Shown here piece by piece: positions 1 through 5,101 of a stretch of 5,134 bases of DNA. Within the stretch, counting starts at the first letter, position 1. The number at the start of each line of letters is the position of its first letter. The DNA is from an uncultured Blautia sp. (lineage in GTDB: Bacteria; Bacillota; Clostridia; Lachnospirales; Lachnospiraceae). The notes beneath the pieces were generated by a model. The model was not told the origin of the DNA. It did no database searches and was given only the letters and a program-made list of their open reading frames with translations. Location of the stretch: contig URXG01000103.1 in assembly GCA_900551715.1 (NCBI GenBank), positions 1 through 5,134 on the forward strand. The letters run 5' to 3'. The translations under genes were made by a program, and so were the position numbers.

Positions 1-277
1 AAACTATGTTTCGACAGTATTGCGATTGGTTATTTATCCAATATTTATATTGATTCTAATGAAAGTGATTTATACATTTGCGGGACTAAATGATTCCAAA
101 CAGATTCTTCTGACTGTGTATATTGCATCCATAACACCTGCTTGTGCAACTGTGACATCCATGGCGCAACTATATGATAAAGATGCGGCATATGCGAGCT
201 CGTTGTATGTGCTTACGACACTGCTGTCAATTGTGACCATGCCAGTGATGGTGGGAATGTATGAGATGTTTGTGTGA
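1..277 (+). CDS. AEC (auxin efflux carrier) family transporter, C-terminal fragment
   Basis: This is the 3' end of a gene that begins before the window; the first full codon is at position 2 and about 91 codons are present up to the TGA. The visible part is strongly hydrophobic, with three membrane-spanning stretches: one around VIYPIFILILMKVIYTF, one around ILLTVYIASITPACATV, and the last around LYVLTTLLSIVTMPVMVGMY. The IASITPACAT segment, followed by a short polar loop (LYDKDAAYASS) and a final helix containing LLSIVTMP, is the usual C-terminal layout of AEC permeases, which are about 300-315 residues long and move small organic acids or amino-acid-like substrates across the cytoplasmic membrane. 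The substrate cannot be told from this fragment. A TTG at 20 can be read as a start but is simply internal. The protein ends on a normal hydrophobic tail and shows no damage. Confidence 0.85.
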   Translation, partial: NYVSTVLRLVIYPIFILILMKVIYTFAGLNDSKQILLTVYIASITPACATVTSMAQLYDKDAAYASSLYVLTTLLSIVTMPVMVGMYEMFV

Positions 278-311
278 GAGAATAGAAAGATTGAAGAAAT
301 GACAGAAGAGA

Positions 312-346
312 GCTGTCGGTAAATAACGTTTTTTAGAGCTGACAGC
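312..346 (+). repeat. Inverted repeat / hairpin after the permease gene
   Basis: GCTGTCGGT at 312-320 can pair with GCTGACAGC at 338-346: six Watson-Crick pairs, then G-U, G-C and U-G, with a 17-nt AT-rich loop. It lies 35 nt after the permease stop codon. There is no T-run directly after the right arm, so it is a poor match to an intrinsic terminator. It may instead protect the 3' end of the transcript or be a chance structure. A second, smaller hairpin (GAGAA at 362-366, TTCTC at 371-375) follows it. Confidence 0.4.
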
Positions 347-348
347 AC

Positions 349-526
349 CAAACAAAATCTGGAGAAAAGATTCTCTTTATTACCCATCTGAAAAGTTTTA
401 TTGATATCTGTAATCTCAAGAATCTCGCAGAGTGCAAAGAACTGCATAACATTTGGCAGATTTACGTTCTTTTTTTGTACTCATTTTTCCACAAATAGGA
501 CATTTACAGCCATGTTCTTTAGATAC
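349..526 (-). pseudogene. Degenerate zinc-ribbon-like coding remnant
   Basis: On the - strand, positions 526 down to 416 form an open stretch of 36 codons plus a stop, with no good start. It reads EHGCKCPICGK and then a basic run (KKERKSAKC). The CxCPxCGK piece resembles half of a zinc ribbon. From 447 downward a second - strand frame reads MQFFALCEILEITDINKTFQ, which looks coding-like in composition. The pair could be one small protein broken by a frameshift between about 450 and 420. A TATAAT on the - strand (revcomp at about 530-535) lies just upstream. I do not recognise a family, and chance is a real alternative. Confidence 0.22.
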
Positions 527-571
527 CTATATTATATCGCAAATACCCAAAAATAAGAAATAAATAATTAT

Positions 572-606
572 AGAAAAAAGCAGATATTTTTCATACCTGC
601 TTTTCT
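572..606 (-). terminator. Intrinsic terminator of the phosphatase-YibE/F operon
   Basis: Read on the - strand, AAAAGCAG (604 to 597) pairs with CTGCTTTT (583 to 576): an 8-bp stem with a 13-nt loop, followed directly by more T residues (TTTTTTC). This is the usual form of a rho-independent terminator and lies about 70 nt after the stop codon of the YibE/F gene. Because A-runs flank the stem on the other side, it could also act weakly for + strand transcription arriving from the permease gene. Confidence 0.7.
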
Positions 607-673
607 GCCATACCCAAAGCTAAGAAAGAACCAAAACTCTCGTTTTTTCACACGCCCTTTTTTTCTACAAAGA

Positions 674-1834
674 TCATCTTTTCATAGCAGTTTCTTTCTT
701 ATGGAAAAGAATCGTACAAATCAGTACAGTAAGCGGAACGGAAAGCACAATTCCGAAGCTTCCGGCAAGTCCCTGCATGATCGCAATACCGATATTGTTT
801 GAATTAATAATCTGCTGATATGGAAGATCATAGGCATAATTCAGAAGAAGTGTACTGACACTGCTTCCTGCAAATGCAAGGATCAGAGTATTGCTGTCTG
901 TTCCCATCATATCTCTTCCAACACGCATTCCGGCCTTAAACAGTTCCTTTCGTGTAAGGGAAGAATTCTGTTTGTAGATCTCATCAATAGCACTGCTGAT
1001 GGACATGGCGACATCCATGACAGCACCGAGACAGGAGATCAGAAGTCCAGAAAAAAGAAGTCCGCCAACCTGGATCCGGTTGGTATTCCACAGAGTCATC
1101 AGTGTTTCAATATCAGATACATTGTAGCCGGAAATGCCGGATGCTTTACTGAAGCACCATGCAGAGATACCGGCAAGAACAACACCTGCCAGAGTACCCA
1201 GTGTAGCTGCACAGGTTTTCTTTGTCGATCCGCCGATCAGATACATAGTGACCAGTGTGGTAAGAAAACAGATAAATACTGCTGACCAGAATGGTGAATA
1301 TCCAAGATACACAAGCGGAAGATACACAAAGATCACGCAGAAAAAAGTAAAGATCAGGCCAAGACATCCTTTGATCCCCTGTTTACCGCCGATGATGCAC
1401 AATGCAAGGAGATAAAGAATGGCAAAGATGTAAATAACCCATTCACGATCCTGAGAGTAAACGCTGGCAATCGTGGTCTCACCGGCAACGCTCTGCATGA
1501 CAATGACCTTCATTCCTACTGTACAGGCTGCACCAAAAAGATAACCGGAACTGCTGGTGACATCAAGTTCTTCTTCTTTTCGTACACCGGTGAGCATTTT
1601 TACCCGTACTTTCTGTTCTCCTACGCGAGTTCCGTTGGAATCGAGATTATCCTGAAGGATTTCTGTGACTTTTCCCTTTTCAAATGTCTGCCCCGTCCGG
1701 ACAACCAGTTCTGTTTTCTCAACCTGATTAAGCCTGAAGACAAAAACAGCGAACACACAGACAAGTAAAAGATAAATAAGATACCGGACCGCTTTTTTTC
1801 TGGAAAGTAGCCCGGTAAATCTGGTGTGAGTCAT
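674..1834 (-). CDS. YibE/F family multi-spanning membrane protein
   Basis: The 386-residue protein matches the YibE/F-like family. It has one N-terminal membrane helix (about residues 17-34), a soluble mostly beta domain outside the membrane (about 43-126), then about seven further helices (about 131-149, 153-172, 182-200, 206-226, 255-275, 313-333, 352-376). The family signature is clear: GAVMDVAMSISSAIDEI at 270-286, then LFKAGMRVGRDMMGTDSNTLILAFAG around 298-323. Length and layout fit an intact member. The biochemical function of the family is not established; the conserved Asp in MDVAMS and the NTLILA helix suggest a transport-like core, but that is inference. The ATG lies 16 nt after the phosphatase stop, with a modest AAAGG about 13 nt upstream that overlaps that stop, so the gene is almost certainly co-transcribed and possibly translationally coupled. 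It is the last gene before the terminator at 572-606. Confidence 0.9.
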   Translation of the reverse strand: MTHTRFTGLLSRKKAVRYLIYLLLVCVFAVFVFRLNQVEKTELVVRTGQTFEKGKVTEILQDNLDSNGTRVGEQKVRVKMLTGVRKEEELDVTSSSGYLFGAACTVGMKVIVMQSVAGETTIASVYSQDREWVIYIFAILYLLALCIIGGKQGIKGCLGLIFTFFCVIFVYLPLVYLGYSPFWSAVFICFLTTLVTMYLIGGSTKKTCAATLGTLAGVVLAGISAWCFSKASGISGYNVSDIETLMTLWNTNRIQVGGLLFSGLLISCLGAVMDVAMSISSAIDEIYKQNSSLTRKELFKAGMRVGRDMMGTDSNTLILAFAGSSVSTLLLNYAYDLPYQQIINSNNIGIAIMQGLAGSFGIVLSVPLTVLICTILFHKKETAMKR

Positions 1835-1850
1835 ACGAGTTCAGATACCT

Positions 1851-3470
1851 TTAATTTGCAGAAGCGTCGGTTTCAGTCTCAGAAGCATCTGTGGTGTCAG
1901 CAGATGTACCTGTACCGGATTTCTGGATGGTAAAAGTGTCATCGATAGCTTCAGTTTTGCCATCATCGGTGATCTGGTAAGTGTCGATGGAGAAGGAATC
2001 AGCACTCATTGTGATGACGGAATAACTTGGAAGCCAGTTCTGGCTGCGTGCTGCTACATAATCCTGCTGTGTGGAGAGCAGTTCGTAATATTTAGAACCG
2101 GAAGCGGAGTTTGCTGTCATGTAAAGAATTCCCTGAGGATCTGTTACAGTATTTCCGTCTACATCCTCAATTGTATAGCAGTTGTTGTCCTCGTGGAATG
2201 CATCGAGAGCAGCCTGTGTATCAGTATCGCCTTCTTCCGGAGCAAGTGTGATCTGATCGCCGGTATCTACATTTGTAGCGTGATCCCAGTCATAGTCCGT
2301 GCCGTCTGCGTTTAAACTGAACTCATAGTTCTGATGAGTCTGTCCGTCACCGTAGAGCATTTTGGAACGGCTGTAGGTGTGGTCATGACCCTGGAGAACG
2401 ACATCAATATCGTTAGCATCAAAGACAGGAGTCAGCTGGGTACGAAGGATCATACCATCTGTATCAGAATGATCAAGACCGGAGCCATAAATATCCTGGT
2501 GGATAGTTACGATACGCCATTTTGCATCCGGATATGCCTTTACAGCCTCCTCGATGGTTTTCTGATGCTCTGCCACATTATAGTTGTTTGTGTTCAGAAC
2601 AATAAAAAGTCCTTCGCCATAGCTGTAATAGTAATCACCGCCGGCAGCAGTTTTTCCGTTTTCTGTATTGTTCGGATTGTTAAAATGATAGGAGTAATCA
2701 GGATTCAGAGAATCATGATTACCGATTGTTGTTGCTACCGGAAGGCTTTTCAGTGCGTCTGCACTCAGATAGGAAGCGTATTCCTCTTCTTTGGCTTCAC
2801 CGGTTTTGTTTACCTGATCACCGGCGGAGATAACAAAGTTAATATCTGGGTTTTCAGAAAGAGCAGTATTGAGAGTACGATTCCAGGAAAAACCATCATT
2901 TTCTGCTGCAGTATTAGCTTCACCGGATTCGTTTGTCAGCTCGGCACCATCCTGAGTCTGACCTTTGGAAGCACCAATCTGTGGGTCACCTACATAGAGG
3001 ATTTTTACGGAATCTGTTTTCTGTGTTTTATATTCGCACACGTCTGTCTGCTGACCGTTTTTCTCTACTGTGTAGTAGTAGGTTGTCTCTGGTTCGAGTC
3101 CGGTTACAGTTACGTGATTATATTCATATGCTTTATCGCCGGTAAGTTCCTGATCCACATCGCCGGCAGTACCCTCGAAGGTTTCAAGATTGTCTTTATC
3201 GGTTCCGAAATGGACAACAGGAGTAGCAGTACTGTCACCTTTTTCGCTGTACCATGCAAAGTTAAGCTGTGTGTCATCTGCACCCGGAGTGAGAGATACT
3301 TTGGTAAAATCTGCTGCCGTATCTGCCCAGCCGGAAGTCCAGTCAGACCATCCGGAATCAGTACCGGTAACGCTGCTGTCTGTGTAGTGTTCTGTGGAGG
3401 CATAAACGGAAGGACATACAGTTGTAATGGAACAAAGAGCTAAAAAACCGACAATCAATTTTCTTTTCAT
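1851..3470 (-). CDS. Secreted purple-acid-phosphatase-like metallophosphoesterase
   Basis: The 539-residue protein starts with a signal peptide (MKRKLIVGFLALCSITTVCP, cleavage likely after VYA at 24). Residues about 55-150 form a fibronectin-III-like domain like the N-terminal domain of purple acid phosphatases (FAWYSEKG, VTGLEPETTYYYTVE). The catalytic calcineurin-like domain follows from about 155. Its metal-binding motifs are in order: GDPQ (161-164), AGDQVN (216-221), GNHD (250-253), TIHQD with His324, and GHDH (361-364). All core metal ligands are present, so it should be an active phosphomonoesterase or phosphodiesterase. The Tyr ligand of true purple acid phosphatases (GDxxY) is Asn here, so the purple Fe(III)-tyrosinate centre is not expected. 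The last ~20 residues are a Ser/Thr/Asp-rich tail with no LPXTG or membrane anchor, so the protein is probably released or loosely wall-associated. The start is supported by AAAGGAG 11 nt upstream. It is the first gene of an operon with YibE/F. Confidence 0.9.
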   Translation of the reverse strand: MKRKLIVGFLALCSITTVCPSVYASTEHYTDSSVTGTDSGWSDWTSGWADTAADFTKVSLTPGADDTQLNFAWYSEKGDSTATPVVHFGTDKDNLETFEGTAGDVDQELTGDKAYEYNHVTVTGLEPETTYYYTVEKNGQQTDVCEYKTQKTDSVKILYVGDPQIGASKGQTQDGAELTNESGEANTAAENDGFSWNRTLNTALSENPDINFVISAGDQVNKTGEAKEEEYASYLSADALKSLPVATTIGNHDSLNPDYSYHFNNPNNTENGKTAAGGDYYYSYGEGLFIVLNTNNYNVAEHQKTIEEAVKAYPDAKWRIVTIHQDIYGSGLDHSDTDGMILRTQLTPVFDANDIDVVLQGHDHTYSRSKMLYGDGQTHQNYEFSLNADGTDYDWDHATNVDTGDQITLAPEEGDTDTQAALDAFHEDNNCYTIEDVDGNTVTDPQGILYMTANSASGSKYYELLSTQQDYVAARSQNWLPSYSVITMSADSFSIDTYQITDDGKTEAIDDTFTIQKSGTGTSADTTDASETETDASAN

Positions 3471-3481
3471 AATAATATAAA

Positions 3482-3488
3482 CTCCTTT
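3482..3488 (-). promoter_or_regulatory. Ribosome binding site of the phosphatase gene
   Basis: AAAGGAG on the - strand lies 11 nt before the ATG at 3470. It is the strongest Shine-Dalgarno match in the window. Together with the signal peptide that begins directly at this ATG, it fixes the start codon. Confidence 0.75.
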
Positions 3489-3557
3489 AAGAGATAGATA
3501 ATTAAAATGTAATAGATATTTGTTGGATCCAATCTTTATCCTCAGTCGACGCTGTGA

Positions 3558-3586
3558 AGTATATCACTGTAATTTTCAGAAAACAA
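3558..3586 (-). promoter_or_regulatory. Extended -10 promoter of the phosphatase-YibE/F operon
   Basis: On the - strand, TTGTTT (3586-3581) serves as a -35 element. After a 17-nt spacer comes TATACT (3563-3558), preceded by TG one base upstream (TGATATACT), an extended -10. Transcription would start near 3550, giving a leader of about 80 nt before the phosphatase ATG. The spacing and the extended -10 make this the best sigma-A-type promoter for the operon. Short phased TTTACA-like motifs lie directly upstream (3592-3630). Confidence 0.6.
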
Positions 3587-3591
3587 TAGCA

Positions 3592-3630
3592 TTTACGGAG
3601 GTTTGATTGAGATTTTACAGAATCTTCATA
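3592..3630. promoter_or_regulatory. Possible PHO-box-like phased repeats upstream of the phosphatase promoter
   Basis: Read on the + strand, TTTACG (3592), TTGATT (3603), TTTACA (3614) and TTCATA (3625) fall exactly 11 bp apart, starting five bases upstream of the predicted -35. The Bacillus PhoP box is a series of TT(A/C/T)A(C/T)A repeats with 11-bp periodicity. Two of the four match fully, one has 5 of 6 matches, and one is poor. The motif strand is opposite to the gene. In AT-rich DNA this could be chance, so it is offered only as a candidate phosphate-response operator. Confidence 0.25.
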
Positions 3631-3712
3631 TAAAAATGTTTGATAATCTTTGTCAGGATTGCAGAATGGATTCAGTATGTTTCGTGAATAAGAAAATCTT
3701 CACAGGGATGTT

Positions 3713-3904
3713 ATGATAGTAAATACAAAGAGGAGAAGAAGGAGAATACAGATTACAGAAGTAAAGGTTACAGGAGAGATATCTGCCAGAGAGCAGTTCT
3801 CCGGTATATTTACAGGAATCGTAAATAATGATACACTTCTGACAGTGGAGATGGATGAAGATTTTTCCATGTATGTGGCATCAAATATAGACACTGCTTA
3901 TTGA
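3713..3904 (+). CDS. Small Arg-rich hypothetical protein
   Basis: This 63-residue ORF reads MIVNTKRRRRRIQITEVKVTGEI and then an acidic, beta-rich stretch (FTGIVNNDTLLTVEMDEDFSMYV). I do not recognise a family. The N-terminus has five consecutive Arg residues encoded by AGG/AGA codons. The rest looks like two or three beta strands, perhaps a small OB- or TOBE-like piece or a fragment of a larger protein. A weak AGGG lies about 5 nt before the ATG. The AGGAGAAGAAGGAG run inside the Arg stretch also looks like a ribosome site but has no ATG, GTG or TTG at the right distance. The + strand codon choice (GAA GTA AAG, ACA GGA GAG) looks coding, so I prefer it to the antisense ORF at 3894-3700, whose hydrophobic C-terminus comes partly from this AGG/AGA-rich run. 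It ends 28 nt before the HAD remnant, so the two may share a transcript. It may be a relic like its neighbours. Confidence 0.45.
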   Translation: MIVNTKRRRRRIQITEVKVTGEISAREQFSGIFTGIVNNDTLLTVEMDEDFSMYVASNIDTAY

Positions 3905-3932
3905 GATAGTAAGGTGAAACGAGGAAAACTAT

Positions 3933-4141
3933 ATGAACCATAAAATAAAAGTTCTTTTTCTGGATATTGACAATACTTTGCTGGATTTTGATGCAGGTGC
4001 TGCATGGGGAATGGAGCAGTGCTTCAGGAAGGCAGGACTGGAATACAGATCAGAAATGTTTTCTGTATTTACAGAAGAAAACAACAAAATATGGCAGAGT
4101 ATATTATCCATGAACTGAGAGAATTAAAAAATATTCTGTAA
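3933..4141 (+). pseudogene. HAD-family hydrolase (YjjG-like nucleotidase), internal-deletion pseudogene
   Basis: The ATG at 3933, with GAGGA 7 nt upstream, opens a frame reading MNHKIKVLFLDIDNTLLDFD. This is the HAD motif I, with nucleophile Asp11 and acid/base Asp13, followed by the start of a helical cap (AAWGMEQCFRKAGLEY ... FTEENNKIWQS). That frame stops at 4118 after only 61 residues, against roughly 220-240 in intact relatives. In the +2 frame, 4091-4141 reads MAEYIIHELRELKNIL followed by TAA, which is just how the C-terminus of these hydrolases ends (a -DYxIHxLxEL-xIL tail). The beginning and end of the gene are therefore both present, but about 500 bp between them, with motifs II to IV, are gone and the frame is broken. 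A 61-residue product may still be made but cannot be catalytic. The assignment to the YjjG branch rests on memory of the family and is less certain than HAD membership. Confidence 0.75.
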
Positions 4142-4158
4142 AAAGAAGAGGAAAAAAC

Positions 4159-4578
4159 ATGAACAATAACACAGACAAAGGATTACGGGGCAACGAAAAA
4201 ATAGAAGAGGCGATTGCAGGGCTTCAAAAAGAAACCACACAGGAAATGCTGGCACATACGCTTACCGTGATCCGCCGCTGTATGAAAGCGGACGGTCAGT
4301 TCATCATTGCTGTGGAACCGCCAAAGGGAGATGGACAGATCCGACTGGAGGCGATCAAAACAGAGGACGGAAGAAGTTGGTGGGCGGCATTTACCAGCTT
4401 TGAGGAAGAACTGAAAGGGGGCGGAAGTGTCAAATCTACCTTTCTTACAGATATTGACAGATTATTTGAAACCGCACTTACTACAGAGGGAATCGAAGGT
4501 GTGATCCTTAATCCCTGGAACCGCACGATCATGTTGGATAAATACCTGATCAAGGTGATTCTGGGAAAAAATATATAA
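4159..4578 (+). CDS. SseB N-terminal-domain protein
   Basis: The 139-residue protein is cytoplasmic, with no signal peptide or membrane segment. Residues about 12-44 are a mixed-charge helix (EKIEEAIAGLQKETTQEMLAHTL). About 46-139 match the SseB N-terminal domain: a beta strand FIIAVEP, then WWAAFTSFEEEL, STFLTDIDRLFETAL, and the strongly typical EGIEGVILNPW (110-120) followed by LDKYLIKVIL at the end. SseB in E. coli was named for enhanced serine sensitivity; the molecular role of the domain is not settled. In Firmicutes it is often a stand-alone protein of about this size, and this copy looks intact. AGAAGAGG ends 7 nt before the ATG, supporting the start. The start lies only 17 nt after the stop of the HAD remnant, so they may be in one transcript. 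It is the only gene in the 3700-4850 stretch that is both recognisable and undamaged. Confidence 0.85.
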   Translation: MNNNTDKGLRGNEKIEEAIAGLQKETTQEMLAHTLTVIRRCMKADGQFIIAVEPPKGDGQIRLEAIKTEDGRSWWAAFTSFEEELKGGGSVKSTFLTDIDRLFETALTTEGIEGVILNPWNRTIMLDKYLIKVILGKNI

Positions 4579-4623
4579 GATTTTTTCTGAAATAAGTCTA
4601 TAAAATTTTATCATAAGTTCAGG

Positions 4624-4629
4624 TATAAT
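4624..4629 (+). promoter_or_regulatory. Candidate -10 box before the ferritin-like pseudogene
   Basis: A perfect TATAAT lies about 60 nt upstream of the ATG at 4691. There is no good -35 at 16-18 nt; the sequence there is ATAAAATTTT. The preceding stretch (4579-4623) is AT-rich, has no strong terminator for the SseB gene, and includes a perfect 12-bp AT palindrome at 4600-4611. Confidence 0.35.
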
Positions 4630-4690
4630 ATTTCCCATCAAAGCAGATACTGTCATCGTATTGCAAAATCAAAGAGAGGATGCGTATACG

Positions 4691-4843
4691 ATGATATTAA
4701 AAGAAAAGGAACGTACCACGATTGAAGACTTACAGACATAGGAAAAAAGCTGCATTGAAAAATATGGAAGATATGCGCAGCAGGCGAAAGATCCTGAACT
4801 GAAGAATCTTTTTCAGATTCTGGAAAAGCTGGTATCAAATTGA
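4691..4843 (+). pseudogene. Ferritin-like / CotF-like spore coat protein, truncated pseudogene with amber codon
   Basis: The ATG at 4691 is preceded by AGAGAGGA ending 10 nt upstream. The frame reads MILKEKERTTIEDLQT, then TAG (4739-4741), then EKSCIEKYGRYAQQAKDPEL and KNLFQILEKLVSN, ending in TGA at 4841-4843. The pieces on both sides of the TAG are in the same frame and resemble the start of small ferritin-like (CotF/spore-coat type) proteins of Lachnospiraceae, where the interrupted position is usually Gln (LQTQE). A single CAG to TAG change explains it. Intact relatives, as I recall, continue from LFQ-LEK into an EE-KHY segment and are well over 100 residues. Here the match ends at LEK and the last codons (LVSN) come from a perfect inverted repeat. 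The gene has therefore lost its 3' part as well. The family name is from memory and moderately sure; the two lesions are seen directly. Confidence 0.6.
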
Positions 4844-4852
4844 TACCAGCTT
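4826..4852. repeat. Perfect 13-bp inverted repeat at the pseudogene breakpoint
   Basis: AAGCTGGTATCAA (4826-4838) and TTGATACCAGCTT (4840-4852) are exact reverse complements around one central A. As RNA this gives a hairpin of about 11 bp with a small loop. No T-run follows on the + strand (AAGATC). On the - strand the right arm runs into TTTTCC, a weak U-tract, so it could be a terminator for a - strand transcript. It overlaps the last codons and stop of the ferritin-like remnant. Confidence 0.7.
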
Positions 4853-4964
4853 AAGATCACAACAGGATAGTTGCTCTTATGTAAAATAATTAAGAGAGTT
4901 ACAATTCCGGTACCTTGGAAACATCGGAGACTGCAATTATGAGGGTTTTTGATAGAAAAAAGTC

Positions 4965-4993
4965 TTTTAATATATCCTGATCAATGATATAAT
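4965..4993 (+). promoter_or_regulatory. Candidate extended -10 promoter overlapping a palindrome
   Basis: TGATATAAT (4985-4993) is a consensus -10 with the TG extension. A poor -35 (TTTTAA, 4965-4970) lies 17 nt upstream. The box overlaps a dyad: TATATC (4971-4976), central TGATCA (4978-4983) and GATATA (4986-4991). Transcription would start near 5000, inside the first 32-bp repeat, and run rightward out of the window. Confidence 0.4.
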
Positions 4994-4997
4994 TTTC

Positions 4998-5101
4998 CAA
5001 AATGTTGATGTATGGACATTTTTACTTTTCAAAATGTTGATGTATGGACATTTTCGATTTCTAAAATGTTGATAATGAAAAATATAGTAATTAAAAATGT
5101 T
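4998..5101 (+). repeat. Tandem 32-bp-period AAAATGTT repeats
   Basis: AAAATGTT occurs at 4999, 5031, 5063 and 5094, that is, spaced 32, 32 and 31 bp. The first two copies share 25 identical bases (4998-5022 and 5030-5054) containing TGTTGATGTATGGACA. The third keeps AAAATGTTGAT and then diverges; the fourth keeps only the core. Each of the first two units also has short inverted ends, AAAATGT and ACATTTT, around a 10-nt centre. The even spacing (about three helical turns) suggests a row of protein-binding sites on one face of the DNA. A possible source is the left end of an IS21-type insertion sequence, whose ends carry several transposase-binding repeats. The transposase gene would lie beyond the window. 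Confidence 0.7.

Larger units (their letters stand above)
278..673. other. Gene-poor spacer between convergent units
   Basis: This 396-bp stretch separates the end of the + strand permease gene from the end of the - strand YibE/F operon, so the two transcription units converge here. It has no convincing intact gene. It contains a hairpin (312-346), a small GAGAA/TTCTC hairpin (362-375), a degenerate zinc-ribbon-like remnant on the - strand (about 349-526), and a terminator hairpin (572-606). The rest is A/T-rich with short homopolymer runs. A - strand reading frame runs on across the permease gene, but that part is antisense to a clear coding region and is not believed. Confidence 0.7.

Noticed and set aside
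70..447. 125-residue - strand ORF
   Set aside because: More than half of it is antisense to the clear permease coding region. Only the part above about 349 is considered, as a possible remnant.
669..681. AAAGAT/ATCTTT palindrome at the end of the YibE/F gene
   Set aside because: It has a one-base centre and overlaps the stop codon, so it would not form a stable terminator hairpin. The hairpin at 572-606 with a T-run is a much better candidate.
2334..3443. 369-residue + strand ORF opposite the phosphatase gene
   Set aside because: It is the antisense shadow of a gene with signal peptide, ordered catalytic motifs, ribosome site and promoter. The + strand translation is Cys/Ile/Phe-rich with no recognisable domain.
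3636..3716. 26-codon ORF overlapping the next start as ATGA
   Set aside because: There is no Shine-Dalgarno sequence before its ATG and no recognisable sequence. The ATGA overlap alone is weak evidence.
3700..3894. 64-residue - strand ORF with a hydrophobic C-terminus
   Set aside because: Its Leu-rich tail is partly the complement of the AGG/AGA arginine run. No ribosome site was noted, and the + strand codon pattern looks more like coding.
4600..4611. 12-bp ATAAAATTTTAT palindrome after the SseB gene
   Set aside because: It is entirely A/T, has no loop and no following T-run. It is likely a chance feature of AT-rich DNA rather than a terminator.
4998..5101. CRISPR array
   Set aside because: The repeat period is 32 bp with only 7 bases between the two full copies, far too short for spacers. 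The later copies are degenerate.
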